64,000 nt of DNA from contig JAAOMT010000602.1 in NCBI GenBank assembly GCA_016748015.1, positions 1,057,922-1,121,921 of the forward strand. The letters are read 5' to 3'. A program made the position numbers and the translations under genes. How positions within the stretch are numbered: the stretch's first letter is position 1; the number at the start of each line of letters is the position of its first letter. This document shows, piece after piece, positions 51,310-62,700 of this stretch. Source of the DNA: Geosiphon pyriformis (taxonomy: Eukaryota > Glomeromycota > Glomeromycetes > Archaeosporales > Geosiphonaceae). Below the pieces are notes generated by a model. It was not told the DNA's origin. It did not search any database and was given only the letters and a program-made list of their open reading frames with translations.

Positions 51310-51980
51310 CAATTAGATATATTCCTGTTTTAATACTATTTATTAAAGCCCGTCCAAGCCCTCTGATAAATAAAATGACCGAAAAAGCCTATAAGCCTGA
51401 CAAATAATGATAAAAGTGTGGTGACGAAATTGGCTTACACCTTGTGAAAAAAGTGGGCGCGAAAAGCCTCAGAGGAAAACTGCCTTATAATACGTATTTT
51501 ATTATGATGAATGTATGATGAGTGTTTTTATAGTAGTTAGCCTGTACCAAAAATGTGGATATTTACGCAGATCTGACAAACAATTCTAATAGCAACATCC
51601 CTGAATATGGCCAACTATTCATGTCCCAAAAAAAATCCGGCTTATCCCAAAAGTCGGATTTTCATGTATACCAGTTCATCAATGCAAGAAAACCTGGGTG
51701 ATGCAGGAAATCCGAACAAGCTTTTAATTTATAGTGTTCTGTGTAAGGATGATCTCTCAACAAAGAAGTTCCTTACTTCTTCTGCAAATCCAAGTAAATC
51801 AAATTTCTAGAAACAGTTCAACCAAAGATCTCCTTTGTTTTATGCCGTCTAAAAATAACTATAATTGAAAAGATTGGTTATTCAGTTGATAACCGTTGAA
51901 TTAGATCAATCATGATCCTTACACATATTTTGTATAAGTTTCCTCAAAAAAGATCTAACTTTCATGAATAACTTAATATA
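51310..51980. other. Promoter/intergenic region between the PI 4-kinase and AP-1 sigma genes
   Basis: Both neighbours are on the minus strand, so this holds the PI 4-kinase promoter and the AP-1 sigma 3' end. A 67-codon frame at 51,607-51,810 has no recognisable domain. No RNA gene seen. Confidence 0.5.
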
Positions 51981-52820
51981 CTATTTCTCAGGCCAGCCCT
52001 TCTCCCCATTCTCGCCATCTTCCAAGGCATCCTGCTGACTGACGACGCGCAACACAGATTTTTTGCTCGATTCTTGCATTTCTCCCGCAATAATCAATTC
52101 ATCGAGAACAAAATATGCCTGTCGAAAAATCAGCATGACATTCAAAGTTGGGTAAAATTATTGTGCATAAACTTTATATTAAAGACTCCCACCTTTTGAA
52201 AATTAAAAATGAGATCCAATTCACAAACCTATAAATTGATGGAAGTAACATAAATTCGAATCTTCATATAATAGGTTATTTTTCCTCAAGAATTTTAATG
52301 TACATTGCCAAAATATCGATCCAATATTTCAACATATCGGTGGATAATTTCCAAGGTTATAAGCTCATTATCATTTGAAGAAATACCCGTGACGAAGAAA
52401 AGGCTTGCATATCTGTGAAAAGTGCCTCAAGTGATCAATATGATGTTTTACTGCTGAAAGGTTTTCGCTCTTTGAAAAAAAAAGAAACTCATACCTTCGA
52501 TAAACTATTTTTTCATCTTGAAATATACTTGATTATTTTGCTGGTAAAGAAGATTCATGGGGTCTCTTTCTATAACCTACCTTTATACTCTAGGAAATTG
52601 CACATTTTTGTTCTCCGTGACAAAACCATTTGGGTGACCTCTTTAATGATTTTCTGTTTTTCTTTTGGTGACAGAGTATTAAACCATTTCGCTAAACGTA
52701 CTTTGCCCTGACGGCTTACAAGCAAGACGTATTTTATCTATTTAGAATCCGTTGATAAAAGTATAGAGTAAATATTCTTGAATTCTTATTTGACCACCGT
52801 AAGAGTAAACTTACGCCCAT
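51981..52820 (-). CDS. APS1: AP-1 clathrin adaptor complex sigma subunit
   Basis: Reconstructed from six exons on the minus strand: 52820-52815 (ATGGGC only), 52737-52581, 52516-52495 (22 nt), 52412-52304, 52228-52193 (36 nt), 52118-51981, giving 155 aa. Phases agree at every junction and all introns are GT-AG. The protein matches the sigma-1 family along its whole length: [17 protein letters not shown] near the start, then [59 protein letters not shown] and [19 protein letters not shown]. It is the small chain of the AP-1 heterotetramer and acts in clathrin-coated vesicle formation at the trans-Golgi network and endosomes. The last residues, GEKGWPEK, lie beyond the conserved fold. No exon is long enough to show as a sizeable ORF. 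Confidence 0.94.
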
Positions 52821-52959
52821 TTGTTTTTTTTTTCGAGAAGGGAAGTCCAATATTTCAAAATTCAGATAATCTTGAGGTGGAGGTTAATTTCAAATTCTAT
52901 GTGCTTAGCCCGATATAGATAACCCTCACGGTGATCCAAAGTGGAAATTTGAGTTAAAG
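52821..52959 (-). promoter_or_regulatory. Short upstream region of the AP-1 sigma gene
   Basis: Only about 140 bp of normal composition separate the ATG from AT-extreme repeat DNA. An A-rich run (complement of TTTGTTTTTTTTTTTCG) precedes the ATG. The promoter must be very short, or it reaches into the repeat. Confidence 0.4.
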
Positions 52960-54494
52960 CCTTTTAATAATAATAATAGAAATTAATCAAAAAAAAATTT
53001 ATTTTTTATTTTTTATGTTCACAACTAATTATTCTTTTTGCTATTATAATCAAAAAAGTCTTCTTAGTAGTAAAACACTCAAACAAAAACATTATAAACA
53101 ACATTTTTTCTAAATAATACAAATTAAACCAATTTTTTTAAGTTTTTTTTAAAAACACATTAATAATATTATTATTATTCTAAAACTTTTAAAAATAGGT
53201 TTGTATTAAAGCTTAACAATTATTATTATTACTATTTTTTAAATAACCAAAAAACAATTATTAATATTAATAATTAAAATAATAACAAAGCTTTTTTAAT
53301 ATTTTTCAAACTATTATCTTTGTTTTTAAACAATTTTTTCTTTTTTAAAATTATGATTTTTTGTTTATTTTTGATTTTTTTACCAGTAATTTTAACAATA
53401 ATAATGTTTTTTTAATTTAAATAACAATAATAATAACAAATAATATATTATTAAAATAAAAACAATGTATTTTTTTAATATTATAATAATTATTACTGTT
53501 TTTTAATAATTAAAAATTTGTTAAGTAATTAATTTTTGTTTGATATTTAATAAAATTTTTGAAAATTAAAATAAATTTGTATATTAATTTATTATCTAAT
53601 TTTGTTAAATTTAAATTTTTAATAATTTGTTTTTAAGCTGTTTTAATATTTTGTTATAATATTAAAATAATAATTTTTTATGTAAAAATTACAATATTTA
53701 TTATAATAATAATAATAATTAAAATAATAACATTAATATTTAAGTTTTTTATTAAATATAATTTTTATACAAAGTATTAATCTTAAAAATTGTTTTATTA
53801 AAAACTTTTTTAAATTTAAAAATAACAAACTATTGATAATAATTAATATTAAAATTAAAAATTAAAACAGATTTAATTATTAACTTAAAAAAACAAATTA
53901 CTAATTTTAAATACTCTATAATTAAAAAAAATTAACTAATTTGGTTTTAAATATATTATAAAAACAATAAATTTTTTTAATTAATAAGAAAAAAAATTTA
54001 ATATTATTTTTTATTGTTAAATCTAATTAACAAACTAAAACAATTTTAACAGCTTTGAAATTTTTAAATTATATAATAATATATTATTATAAACCAATAA
54101 ATTTTAATTTAATATTTGAAATTTTATTAAAAATATACTTAAAATATTTTTGATTTTGTTAGAAAATAGTCAAAAAAATATTATATAAAATTATAATAAC
54201 AAAAACAAAAACAAAAACAAATATTACAAAAAATTTTACAATTTTAAAAATAATAAAAAAAGTAGTAAATATAATTTAAATAATTATATTTAAAAACTTA
54301 AAATGTAAATTATATATAAAAAAAATTTATATTGTTTTTAATAATTGATTTTAAACCAAAAAACTATGTAAAAATTATAATACAGTCTTAATATAAGCTA
54401 ATTTAATTTTAACAGTTTTATTTAATATTAAAATAAAAACCATTAATTCAAAAAACTTTTAACAATTAATAAAACCAACAGTATTTTTAAAAAA
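52960..54494. repeat. AT-extreme repeat, type G copy 3
   Basis: Opens with (TAA)n at about 52,966-52,980. Later blocks (AAACCAATAAATTTTAATTTAA, and the end CCATTAATTCAAAAAACTTTTAACAATTAATAAAACCAACAGTATTTTTAAAAAAT) follow type G at 16,900-17,255 and 23,120-23,570. No gene. Confidence 0.45.
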
Positions 54495-54871
54495 TAATGT
54501 TTTAATTTTTTAATTGGTTTAATTTTTAAAATTAATTAAAAAATTACATATAAAAATATATTTTGTTTTGTTTTTAAAACTAATAATAATTAATTAAAAT
54601 TTAATATATTAAATAATTTAATTATATATTAATTAAAACCAGTTTTAATAAATATATTTTTATTGTTATTATTAAAATAAATAAAATTTTAATATTTATA
54701 ATTAAATTTAAATTTAATATTTTAATTAATATAATTATAATAAAGCTAGTATAAATATTAAAAAATTATATAAATTCAATATTATATTTTTTATAAAAAA
54801 ACAGTATTATAAATAAGTTTTTAATTATATTTGTAATTTAATATTATTATATATTAGAATTAAAATAAAAA
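54495..54871. repeat. AT-extreme repeat, type H copy 4 (partial)
   Basis: Starts TTTTAATTTTTTAATTGGTTTAATTTTTAAAATTAA, the type H opening, and stops where the LINE 5' end begins at about 54,872. Confidence 0.45.
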
Positions 54872-57565
54872 AACCAAAAAACTTCTTTTTTTCCTTTATT
54901 TCAATTCTTAAAAAAGAGTTCAGAATTTTGAAAGAAGTTTTTTCTGTTTTACTATTGTATATTTTACTATTTCTCAAATACCAAACTTATTTGTTGTCAA
55001 ACTGGCTATTATTATAAATAATTTTGGTGTTAAAAAAAAATCAGTCAGAGTTACAATTTCAAGTTCTATTAATAGAAGTTTGGCTTAAAAACAGAAGTTG
55101 TCACTTAATAATATTAAGTATTCTAATAATAAAACAAATCTAAGTTTTAGAAATTCAAAGAGGATTACTGGCCAATTTACTAGTATAAATACAAATAATA
55201 ATGTTTGTAATAAGAGTAAAGCTCAATTAAATTCTAAGATAAATACACTTAAAACAAAAAGAGTTAATATTAAAGCTGTGATTGGTTTTTTTATTGGTTT
55301 TTTAGTCTTTAATATAAATAATAAAGATAAGATATCTTTTCCTTCCCATCTATCTATCTCTTTTGACAAAAGGTAGATTGATCTAAAAATTGTCAAAAAT
55401 CAGGTTAAAGTAACAATTAAAAAATTTTTTACATTAAATATTAATATTTTGGTAGTAGAAAGCAATTTGATAACTGTAAAAACTTAGTTAATCAGTAAAA
55501 TATTTTTAATAGTTAATAATATTAGAAGGATTACTACCTTCTTAAAATTTAAAAAAATTATCTGATCTTTATTTACATCTAAAAAAAACATAAAAAAAGC
55601 TATATCATTAACTGAAGATAAGAGAATTATTATAAACAAGAAATGTATTCAAATTAGACTATAGTAATTAAAGAGATTCTTATAAATATAATTAGAGATA
55701 TAATTGTTATTACAATATCTAAATTTGGCCAAATTAAGTCAATTAAAGTTTAATTAATTAGGTTATGGCAAAAAACTGTGGTGAAATTTGCTAAATTGGG
55801 TTAGACTAAACAGTTAGCTTTTAAATAGTTGTTTCTAATTAGAAAAAATTTAATATATGTGGCTATGATTATGAAAAATTGCAATACTTAGATGTCTAGA
55901 AATTGGTTTAGAGTGCTTTTGTTTATCTTTTTTATAGAAACAACAGCTTATAATTTGGGTATTTTGTTAGATAAAACTAATAAAAAAATCAGTGTTATTA
56001 ATTGTTTATTTGTAACTGACAACTGAATTTACTGTGCTGTAGTTAGTTTCAAATCAGATAAAGAGTTAGAGTCTGTTTTTGCACAGAACTGATTTTTGGT
56101 AATATAAAACTCTTATGGATTAAAATAAATCTGGTTCAATATAAAAAGTGTAGAAAGTTTGGTCATTCTGCTTTAAAATATGATGCATCAAATACATTCA
56201 CTTCTGTGTCTTCAAAAACATTTAAAAAAGTTGTTTTTAATGCAAATTGTATTTAATTGGTCAAGTTGTATGCAAAAAAAAGTGTTTCCATTTTCTGTTT
56301 TATTGTCTTTGATAAAAAATCTTGGACATAAGTGGTTTTACTTGCTTTTTTAGAATAATACTTATTTTGGTTCTGGGTTTTTTTTTTCTGGTATATTATA
56401 CAATAAAATAAGTGTTTTAGCTATTCTTGATAATTTGCATATTGATATTCATCTGGCTTTTTTAAAACATTTTTTAGAGTTTTTAGTTGACCAAATATCA
56501 GATATTATAAAAAAATTAAACATTGTTAATCTGGTGCTACTTGTGTTTGCCTCTTGTTTTTTTTTTCTTGTTATGTCTATACTTTTGGTTTTAGATTTAG
56601 ATTTAAGTATGGTTTTAAACATTTTACATGTGTTTTCTACACTTTTTTTTTCAGTTATAAATAATACAGCTTTAGCTTTAAACTTGAGTAGTTCAAAAGT
56701 TTTGACCATTAAAGTAAACAGTCTAGAATTAAAGTTGTTAACTCTTAACACTTCTGTTTATTCAGTTTTAGTAAAGTTAAATCAATTATATGCTGGTTTA
56801 AATTTTTTGGCTTGCCTTTTATCTCAATAAGTGATTTGGTTTAGAAAATTGCTATATACAGTGTTTATGGTATCAATATACTAACTAAGTAAGAAGATGT
56901 TGTGTGTTAGCATATAGATTCTAATAATATGGTTTCAATTATTATAGAAACAAAATTAAGATTTGGTATTAGGCTCTAAATTATAAACAAATTTAATAGA
57001 ATGTGAGTTTTTATATTTGGTTTGAAAAAAAGTTTTTTTAGTACTGGAGTAACTATTATTATTAGTAATTTTCTGGTTCAACATGTATCTAAAGTAGAGA
57101 AGATCTTTGGTTAAATTATTTTAGTGAGATTTTTGTTTAAAAAAAAGTTGTCAATTTTAATTTAAGATTTATATGCTGGTATTTCTGTTAAAACAAGATT
57201 TAATTAGGCTTTAAAAATTAATTCCAGTATTTTTGTAATATTAGATAGAAATTTCAATAAAGATGGCTCAAAAAAAAATATGAGTTTTAAATTTTGTGTG
57301 AATTTAGAGTTGGTTAACTTATTTTGTGAACATTTTTTAGTTAAAGCTTTTACTTAGAACAACTCTAAGGGCATTGAAAAGATTATTAATTTTATTTTTG
57401 TGAACCAAAATCTAGTATCTGTGATTATTGATCATAGAATTGTCTATATATCAAATTTTTTTAATACAAATTACAAAGTTGTTTTGGTTGTGGTTGGCTT
57501 AAATGGTCTTTTAAACATTCATCTTAATTTTAAGTATAAACAAACTAATAGAAAATATATTAAGT
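54872..57565 (+). pseudogene. Decayed LINE: ORF1 and start of ORF2 (endonuclease)
   Basis: The 5' end has the AAACTTCTTT...GAAAGAAGTTT inverted repeat. ORF1 traces run from about 55,000 (LSLNNIKYS, VCNKSKAQLNSK, EDKRIIINK) to 56,828. The 56,435-56,828 part is well kept (LEFLVDQISDIIKKL, DLDLSMVLN, SSSKVLTIKVNSLE), a coiled-coil-like stretch. ORF2 begins near 56,840 with KIAIYSVYGIN and continues as an apurinic endonuclease-type domain (NNMVSII, ETKLRFGI, LYAGISVKTRF, DRNFNKDGS, IIDHRI). It breaks off at about 57,565 before the RT. Many stops, strong AT shift. It is a related but different LINE family from the one that follows. Confidence 0.8.
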
Positions 57566-57835
57566 AATAGTTTAATTGGTTTTTATTTAAATTATATTAT
57601 TAATAAAAGCTTAAGTAACAAGAAAAAAAATTATATTAGCTTGGTTTTTAATTTATTTTGTTTTAATAACCAATTTAATATTAATTTAATAATCATATAA
57701 ACTTTTTTATTTTTTGACTTTACACAAAAAAAACATAAAAAATTTATTCTAGAAGTAAGAAACTATTGTATACTTAATACTTATTAGATAAATTATAATT
57801 TATTAAAATATAATTAATTTTATTATTATAAATAT
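57566..57835. other. AT-rich spacer between two LINEs
   Basis: 270 bp of A/T-rich sequence with no frame and no match I can see to the type G or H repeats. Confidence 0.4.
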
Positions 57836-57985
57836 TGTGTGAGATAAAACTTCTTTCTCTTCTCCATTCCAAATTCCTACAAAAGAGTCTAAAGTTTTTT
57901 AAAAGAAGTTTTTACAATTCAGTATAATAAATCAAAACCCTTTATTCTCGACTATGAGGCCACTGTTGGCTGTAGTATTGCTGTT
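57836..57985 (+). other. LINE L3 5' UTR with terminal inverted repeat
   Basis: AAAACTTCTTTCTCTTCTCC opens the element, and AAAGTTTTTTAAAAGAAGTTTTT closes a possible stem (AACTTCTTT with AAAGAAGTT) around 57,846-57,915. The same layout is at 54,880-54,940. ORF1 follows. Confidence 0.55.
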
Positions 57986-59773
57986 ATGAAGAAGACTGCT
58001 AAAGTTTTTAGTTCTAGTAATGGCTTCAAACCTGTTCTTCCAAGGAAAAAAAGAAGAGGTGACATTTTAAAAGATGGATCTGGTGATAAAAATGTAGATT
58101 CCAAAGCTCAAAATGTTCACTCATGGAGTTCTGAGACTGGTAACACCACTGAGTTTGAAAGTATTGACATGGAGGAGGAATGTCTGATGGAAGAGACCAG
58201 TTTTGATTATGGTGAAAGTGGTGCTCTTGCTGGCAAAGATAATGATCAAACACCCACAGATTCAAAAGTCAAAACCAAGAAGGCATTGGGCAAACTGTTG
58301 GAAAAAATTAATTTCTTACCAAACAGTGATGATGATAATGTGCTTTTGGATGCCCTGCTAGTGCATCTCCCACCTGTGAAAAATTTTGTCAATGTTTCTG
58401 TTTGAAAATTCTTCGCTTTGAATATTGGGTTAGACAAGGTGATTGGAAACTCCTCTTAGGAAAAACTTCAAGTGGTCAGAAAGTTGTTTTTAAAAGTCAA
58501 TAGTTTTGGGGAGGTCTCTACCCCCTCAAAATTTACTGGAATCATCAGAGCAACATTTACTTTTGAATCAAGTTTGGCACAGACATCCAAAATGGCTGCT
58601 GACGTGAAAGTTTTAATAAACACTAATCTTAAAATGGCAACTGGGTGTTCAGATCAGGCTGTGGTGATAAAAAAGATTCCTGTTGGAACATCTGTTAAGG
58701 CTGTGCACACTGCGCTTTCCGAATTTGGGGTAATTAAATCAGTCAAAATGCAACTGGTGGGTCTATGGCAAAAAGCAATTGTCAAGTTTAAAGATCAAAA
58801 TCAGGCTGATTTTTTGGCTTCCAGATGGTCTATCCTCATTGGAAAAGATGCTGTTTGTGTGGTCAGAGCCAATCTTGATAAACAAACATGGGACTCTAGG
58901 AATCTTCATAAGACACTGTTTTATACTCTTCTCATAAGAACCAATGCTTATGATATATAGGATTTTATTAGCTCTGTGGGTGGAAAAACATGTGTAATTG
59001 ACCACCATCTGGTTACATACGGCTGGGCCAGATGTGCCATTGTCTGTTTTGAGTTAGCCAATTCACTAGATGCCATTATGGGAACCACTTCTATGTTAAG
59101 AGAGGCTTACTTTCATTGGTCTCATATTGGTTTTGCTATGTGTACAAAGTGTGGAAAATTGGGTTATACCTCTCTTGGCTGTGTCTCTGGTGGGAAATTT
59201 TCTTCTGGTGATGTACCATGCCGAGTTCTTTCAGACACAAATAAAAGCAGGCTGGCAGCCATTTATGCTAAACGTTTGGCACTGGTTGTTTGTCTTGTTT
59301 CTTTTGGTGGCATTTCGTGGGCCAAGATTGTTGCTGGTTTTTCCTCCACCCCCCTTTCTGTTTGAAATGTCTTGCTGAATGCTGGCTCCTCTTCAGAGAT
59401 GAAGCCTACCCTACATGTGTCTTCGGAATTGAATAATAGGTTTGCCATTCTTAAGCGCAGTCTCACCAGTCTCGCAAAGTACATAGATAAGCTGGCTAAG
59501 AAGTTGGATGCATCTGGGCCAACGGTTTCTCAGCTTAGCTCTGGATGTCAGCCATTAGTAACCCCTTTATTACAGAATTAAGGAGCAGATATAGTGATAA
59601 ATGAGGGTTCAAGTGTGGCCACTAGTGATGGGACTGTTGTAGGAGTGGTAATATTTGATACTTCTGTTATCACAAAAATGGAGGAAACATTGAGAAACCT
59701 TTCGGTTACAGTTATGAGTCTTTCGGCTAAGATGGAAAATGGTGATTCAGTTCCTGATATTTGTTCCTCTTAA
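57986..59773 (+). pseudogene. LINE ORF1 (nucleic-acid-binding protein), LINE L3
   Basis: One frame from ATG 57986 to TAA 59771-59773 (595 codons) with five internal stops, at 58403 (TGA), 58457 (TAG), 58958 (TAG), 59363 (TGA) and 59579 (TAA). Each is one transition from the Arg(CGA), Gln or Trp codon expected from the family. The basic N-terminus (LPRKKRRGD) is followed by acidic EEEC/EE blocks. An RRM-like part includes VVIKKIPVGTS and FGVIKSVKMQLVGLWQKAIV (about 58,660-58,790). The zinc knuckle CTKCGKLGYTSLGC (about 59,138-59,180) has Tyr where His is expected. The C-terminus is coiled-coil-like. It would bind element RNA. The start is preceded by a possible longer frame. Confidence 0.87.
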
Positions 59774-62700
59774 TGAATGAGTTGATTTGGAAAATTGTTA
59801 CTTGCAATGTTAAAGGAATGAACAATCTTGCAAAACAGAATGATATCATTTGTTGACACAAAGACATAGACAATTTGGTTTCTATTTTTACTGAGTCTAA
59901 GTTGAAAGGAAAGGTTCACACCTGGATCATTAATAAGTTTAATGGTGTGCGAATGTTTACCTCTGGTTTAGAATCTAGTTATCTGGGTGCTGATATTGTG
60001 GTTGTCATAAACTTTTCTTTGGCGAAACACATTTGCAAGGTGTCGAAAGTACCTAGTCAGCTCCTGTCTATCAAGTTGTTTTTTAAGAATAAACTTTTGG
60101 TGTCTATTTTGGGGCTCTACACTGGTGCTTCCTCAGTAGTTCGGTTTTCTCAGGCTAGCAATATCAACTTTTTTATCACAAAGGCTGTCAATGAAGCTTC
60201 CTTCATCATTCTCAGTGGTGATTTTAATGAAGATAGTTCTTATAAATATGCAAGTTTCAAAAAATGCCTTGATTTAGGGCTAGTTAATTCTTTGGTTGGT
60301 AGCCCGGCTATAAAAGAGCCTACTTGGGCTAATTCTAGGGGTATTATAAAGACAATTGATTATGTGCTTGTTTTTTTGAATCTGGTTGATGCAATAGTGA
60401 ATTGCAATGTTTCAGAAGTTAGTAAGCATTTTGACACGAATTACCAATCTGTTTCTGTGTCTGTGGATTTGGGTGGACTTTTGGATATGTGGTTGAACTC
60501 TCTTTACAAGCAAGCAAATAAGGACCAATGGAAGTTTGATTTTAAGGTGCTGATGAGATTAAATAAAACAATTTTAAGAGTGCCATATTGGCCAATGCTA
60601 TATTGTTTTTGGATAAGTTTGCCACCTCTGTGAAGTATTTAGATTTGGATGCAATGTGAGATGTTGTTCACAAGATAATGGTTCTCTTGGCTAATAAAGT
60701 GTTCAAAAAGAAATGGTTTAAAGGCTTTGATAATGTTTTTACCAAGGAATCTTTAAGATTCCACAAATTGAAGCTTTTGGTTTCCAGAATAGTCAAGGCC
60801 TAACATGAGGAATGTATTACAAATTTTGAGTTTCTTATGGAACATTGGATTTCTTTGGACAATGTTAGAGCTTTAGTTGTACAAAATATAGTGGACTCTG
60901 GTGCTGGCTCTGTTTGTGTTTGTTCTGCTCTTTTTGCAGCTAGGAGGTCTTATCATGCATCCAAGCTTGCTGAGTCTTTGAGGGCTAAGAAGGCAAACAT
61001 CAGGTCTGCTATAGATAAGAGAATAGAAAGTTTTGAGGTGAATAAAGGCCATATGATCAAAAGTGTGCTGAAGTGTCTGTTTTGTAAAGTGGTGTTTGAT
61101 TATCTAGTTGTTGACAATAATCTGATTCTGGAACCCAATTTGGTTAAGTTTAAGGTGGATGTGATTATGGAGGGTTGGACTAGGAAGCATCAAGTGATTA
61201 ATGATGTCTCTGGGAATTGGAGTTGTCAATATCAGTCTTTGGAGTATGTTTTTAATGAAGCTTTTTCTAGTGTTATGTGTTCGATTGGTTTTGATGAACT
61301 GTTTGGTGTAATTTCTCATCTGCCTGATGGCAAAGCTGCTGGTCTCTTAGGTATATCAAATGAACTTTGGAAGCACTGTGATAGGGTGGTTCTGGATATG
61401 CTTATGGTGCTTTTGAATTCTTGTCTGTCTGGTAAATCAGTGCCCAGTTCTTGAAAAAAGGCTTGGGTCTCAATGATTTCCAAACCATATGAATGAGAAG
61501 GTGTTTTAATGAATACTTGACCTATTGCTTTGATTGAAATGGCTTGTAAGATTCTTTCCAAGATTCTCTCTGATAGGATTTCTTTGGTGTGCAGCATTTT
61601 TGATGTTCTTTGTGGAAACAATTTTTCGGTTTTGAAGGGTACAACAACTTAGTTCCCCATTTTTGCTATTGGTTCAGTTATTGAGGATGCTCTAGAGAAG
61701 AACCAAGAGCTTTGGTTGGTTTTGCAGGACATGCGACAAGCATATGATTCAGTTGGCTGGGAGCATCTTGAAAAAAGTTTGGTCAGGATTAAGATGTGCA
61801 GCAAATTTATTCAGTTTTTTGGCAGTATTCATAGGGATCACACCAACTGTGTGATGACAGATTTCAGTTTAACAGATGGCTATTGCATGCATGATGGCCT
61901 GGACCAAGAGGAGGTTTTTTCCCTTCTTCTGTGGCATATATTTTATGATTCTCTGTTGTGTGAAGTCAAGCATCAGGAAAGTGTGTGCGAGTATAGATTG
62001 ATTTCTCATTTTGTTTCCAAAAATGGTCACGCCAAATCTCAATTTGGGCTTTCTTCTTTTTTTGCTGCTGGTGTTTTCATTGATGACACAATCTGGGTTT
62101 GTAGCATTTAAAGTGCTACTTAACATATTCTCAATATAGCTAGTGAATTTTTTCGGATTAACAACATTTTGATCAATAATAACAAAACAGTGGCCATTTT
62201 CATCAATAGCAGAGTCAGCAATTTTTTTCTTTCTATCAGTGGCTTGCCAATCTCTATTGCCAAAAAGGGTGAATCTCATCAGTATTTAGGTAGTTTTCTC
62301 TTAACTAAGAGTCTTTTAAAGTCTAGTCTGACTAAGACTAATTCGGACGTTCGTTTTTTCACCAATCTAGTCTTAAGAAAAACTGTCTCAGATAAACAGT
62401 TCTTATATTTGGTGTTGGCAATTTTCTATTCAATAGTCAGTTATAAGACGCAGTTCAGTTTTGTTCCAATTGGTATGTACAACAAGTGAGATGCTCTGGT
62501 TCATAAGGGTTTGAAGATCAAGTCTGGTTTGCCACTTAATTTTCCTAGTGATACAATCCACCATCCTTCTTTTTATGGTTTGAAGACCTTTGTTCAGGTT
62601 CAGTCTGAGAGCAAGATTGCTTCTCTTGTCAGTTTTGCGAACTCTAATAGTATTTTGGGTCATCTGTTTTCTTACAGGTCTCATAATTTGCAAGTTTTGT

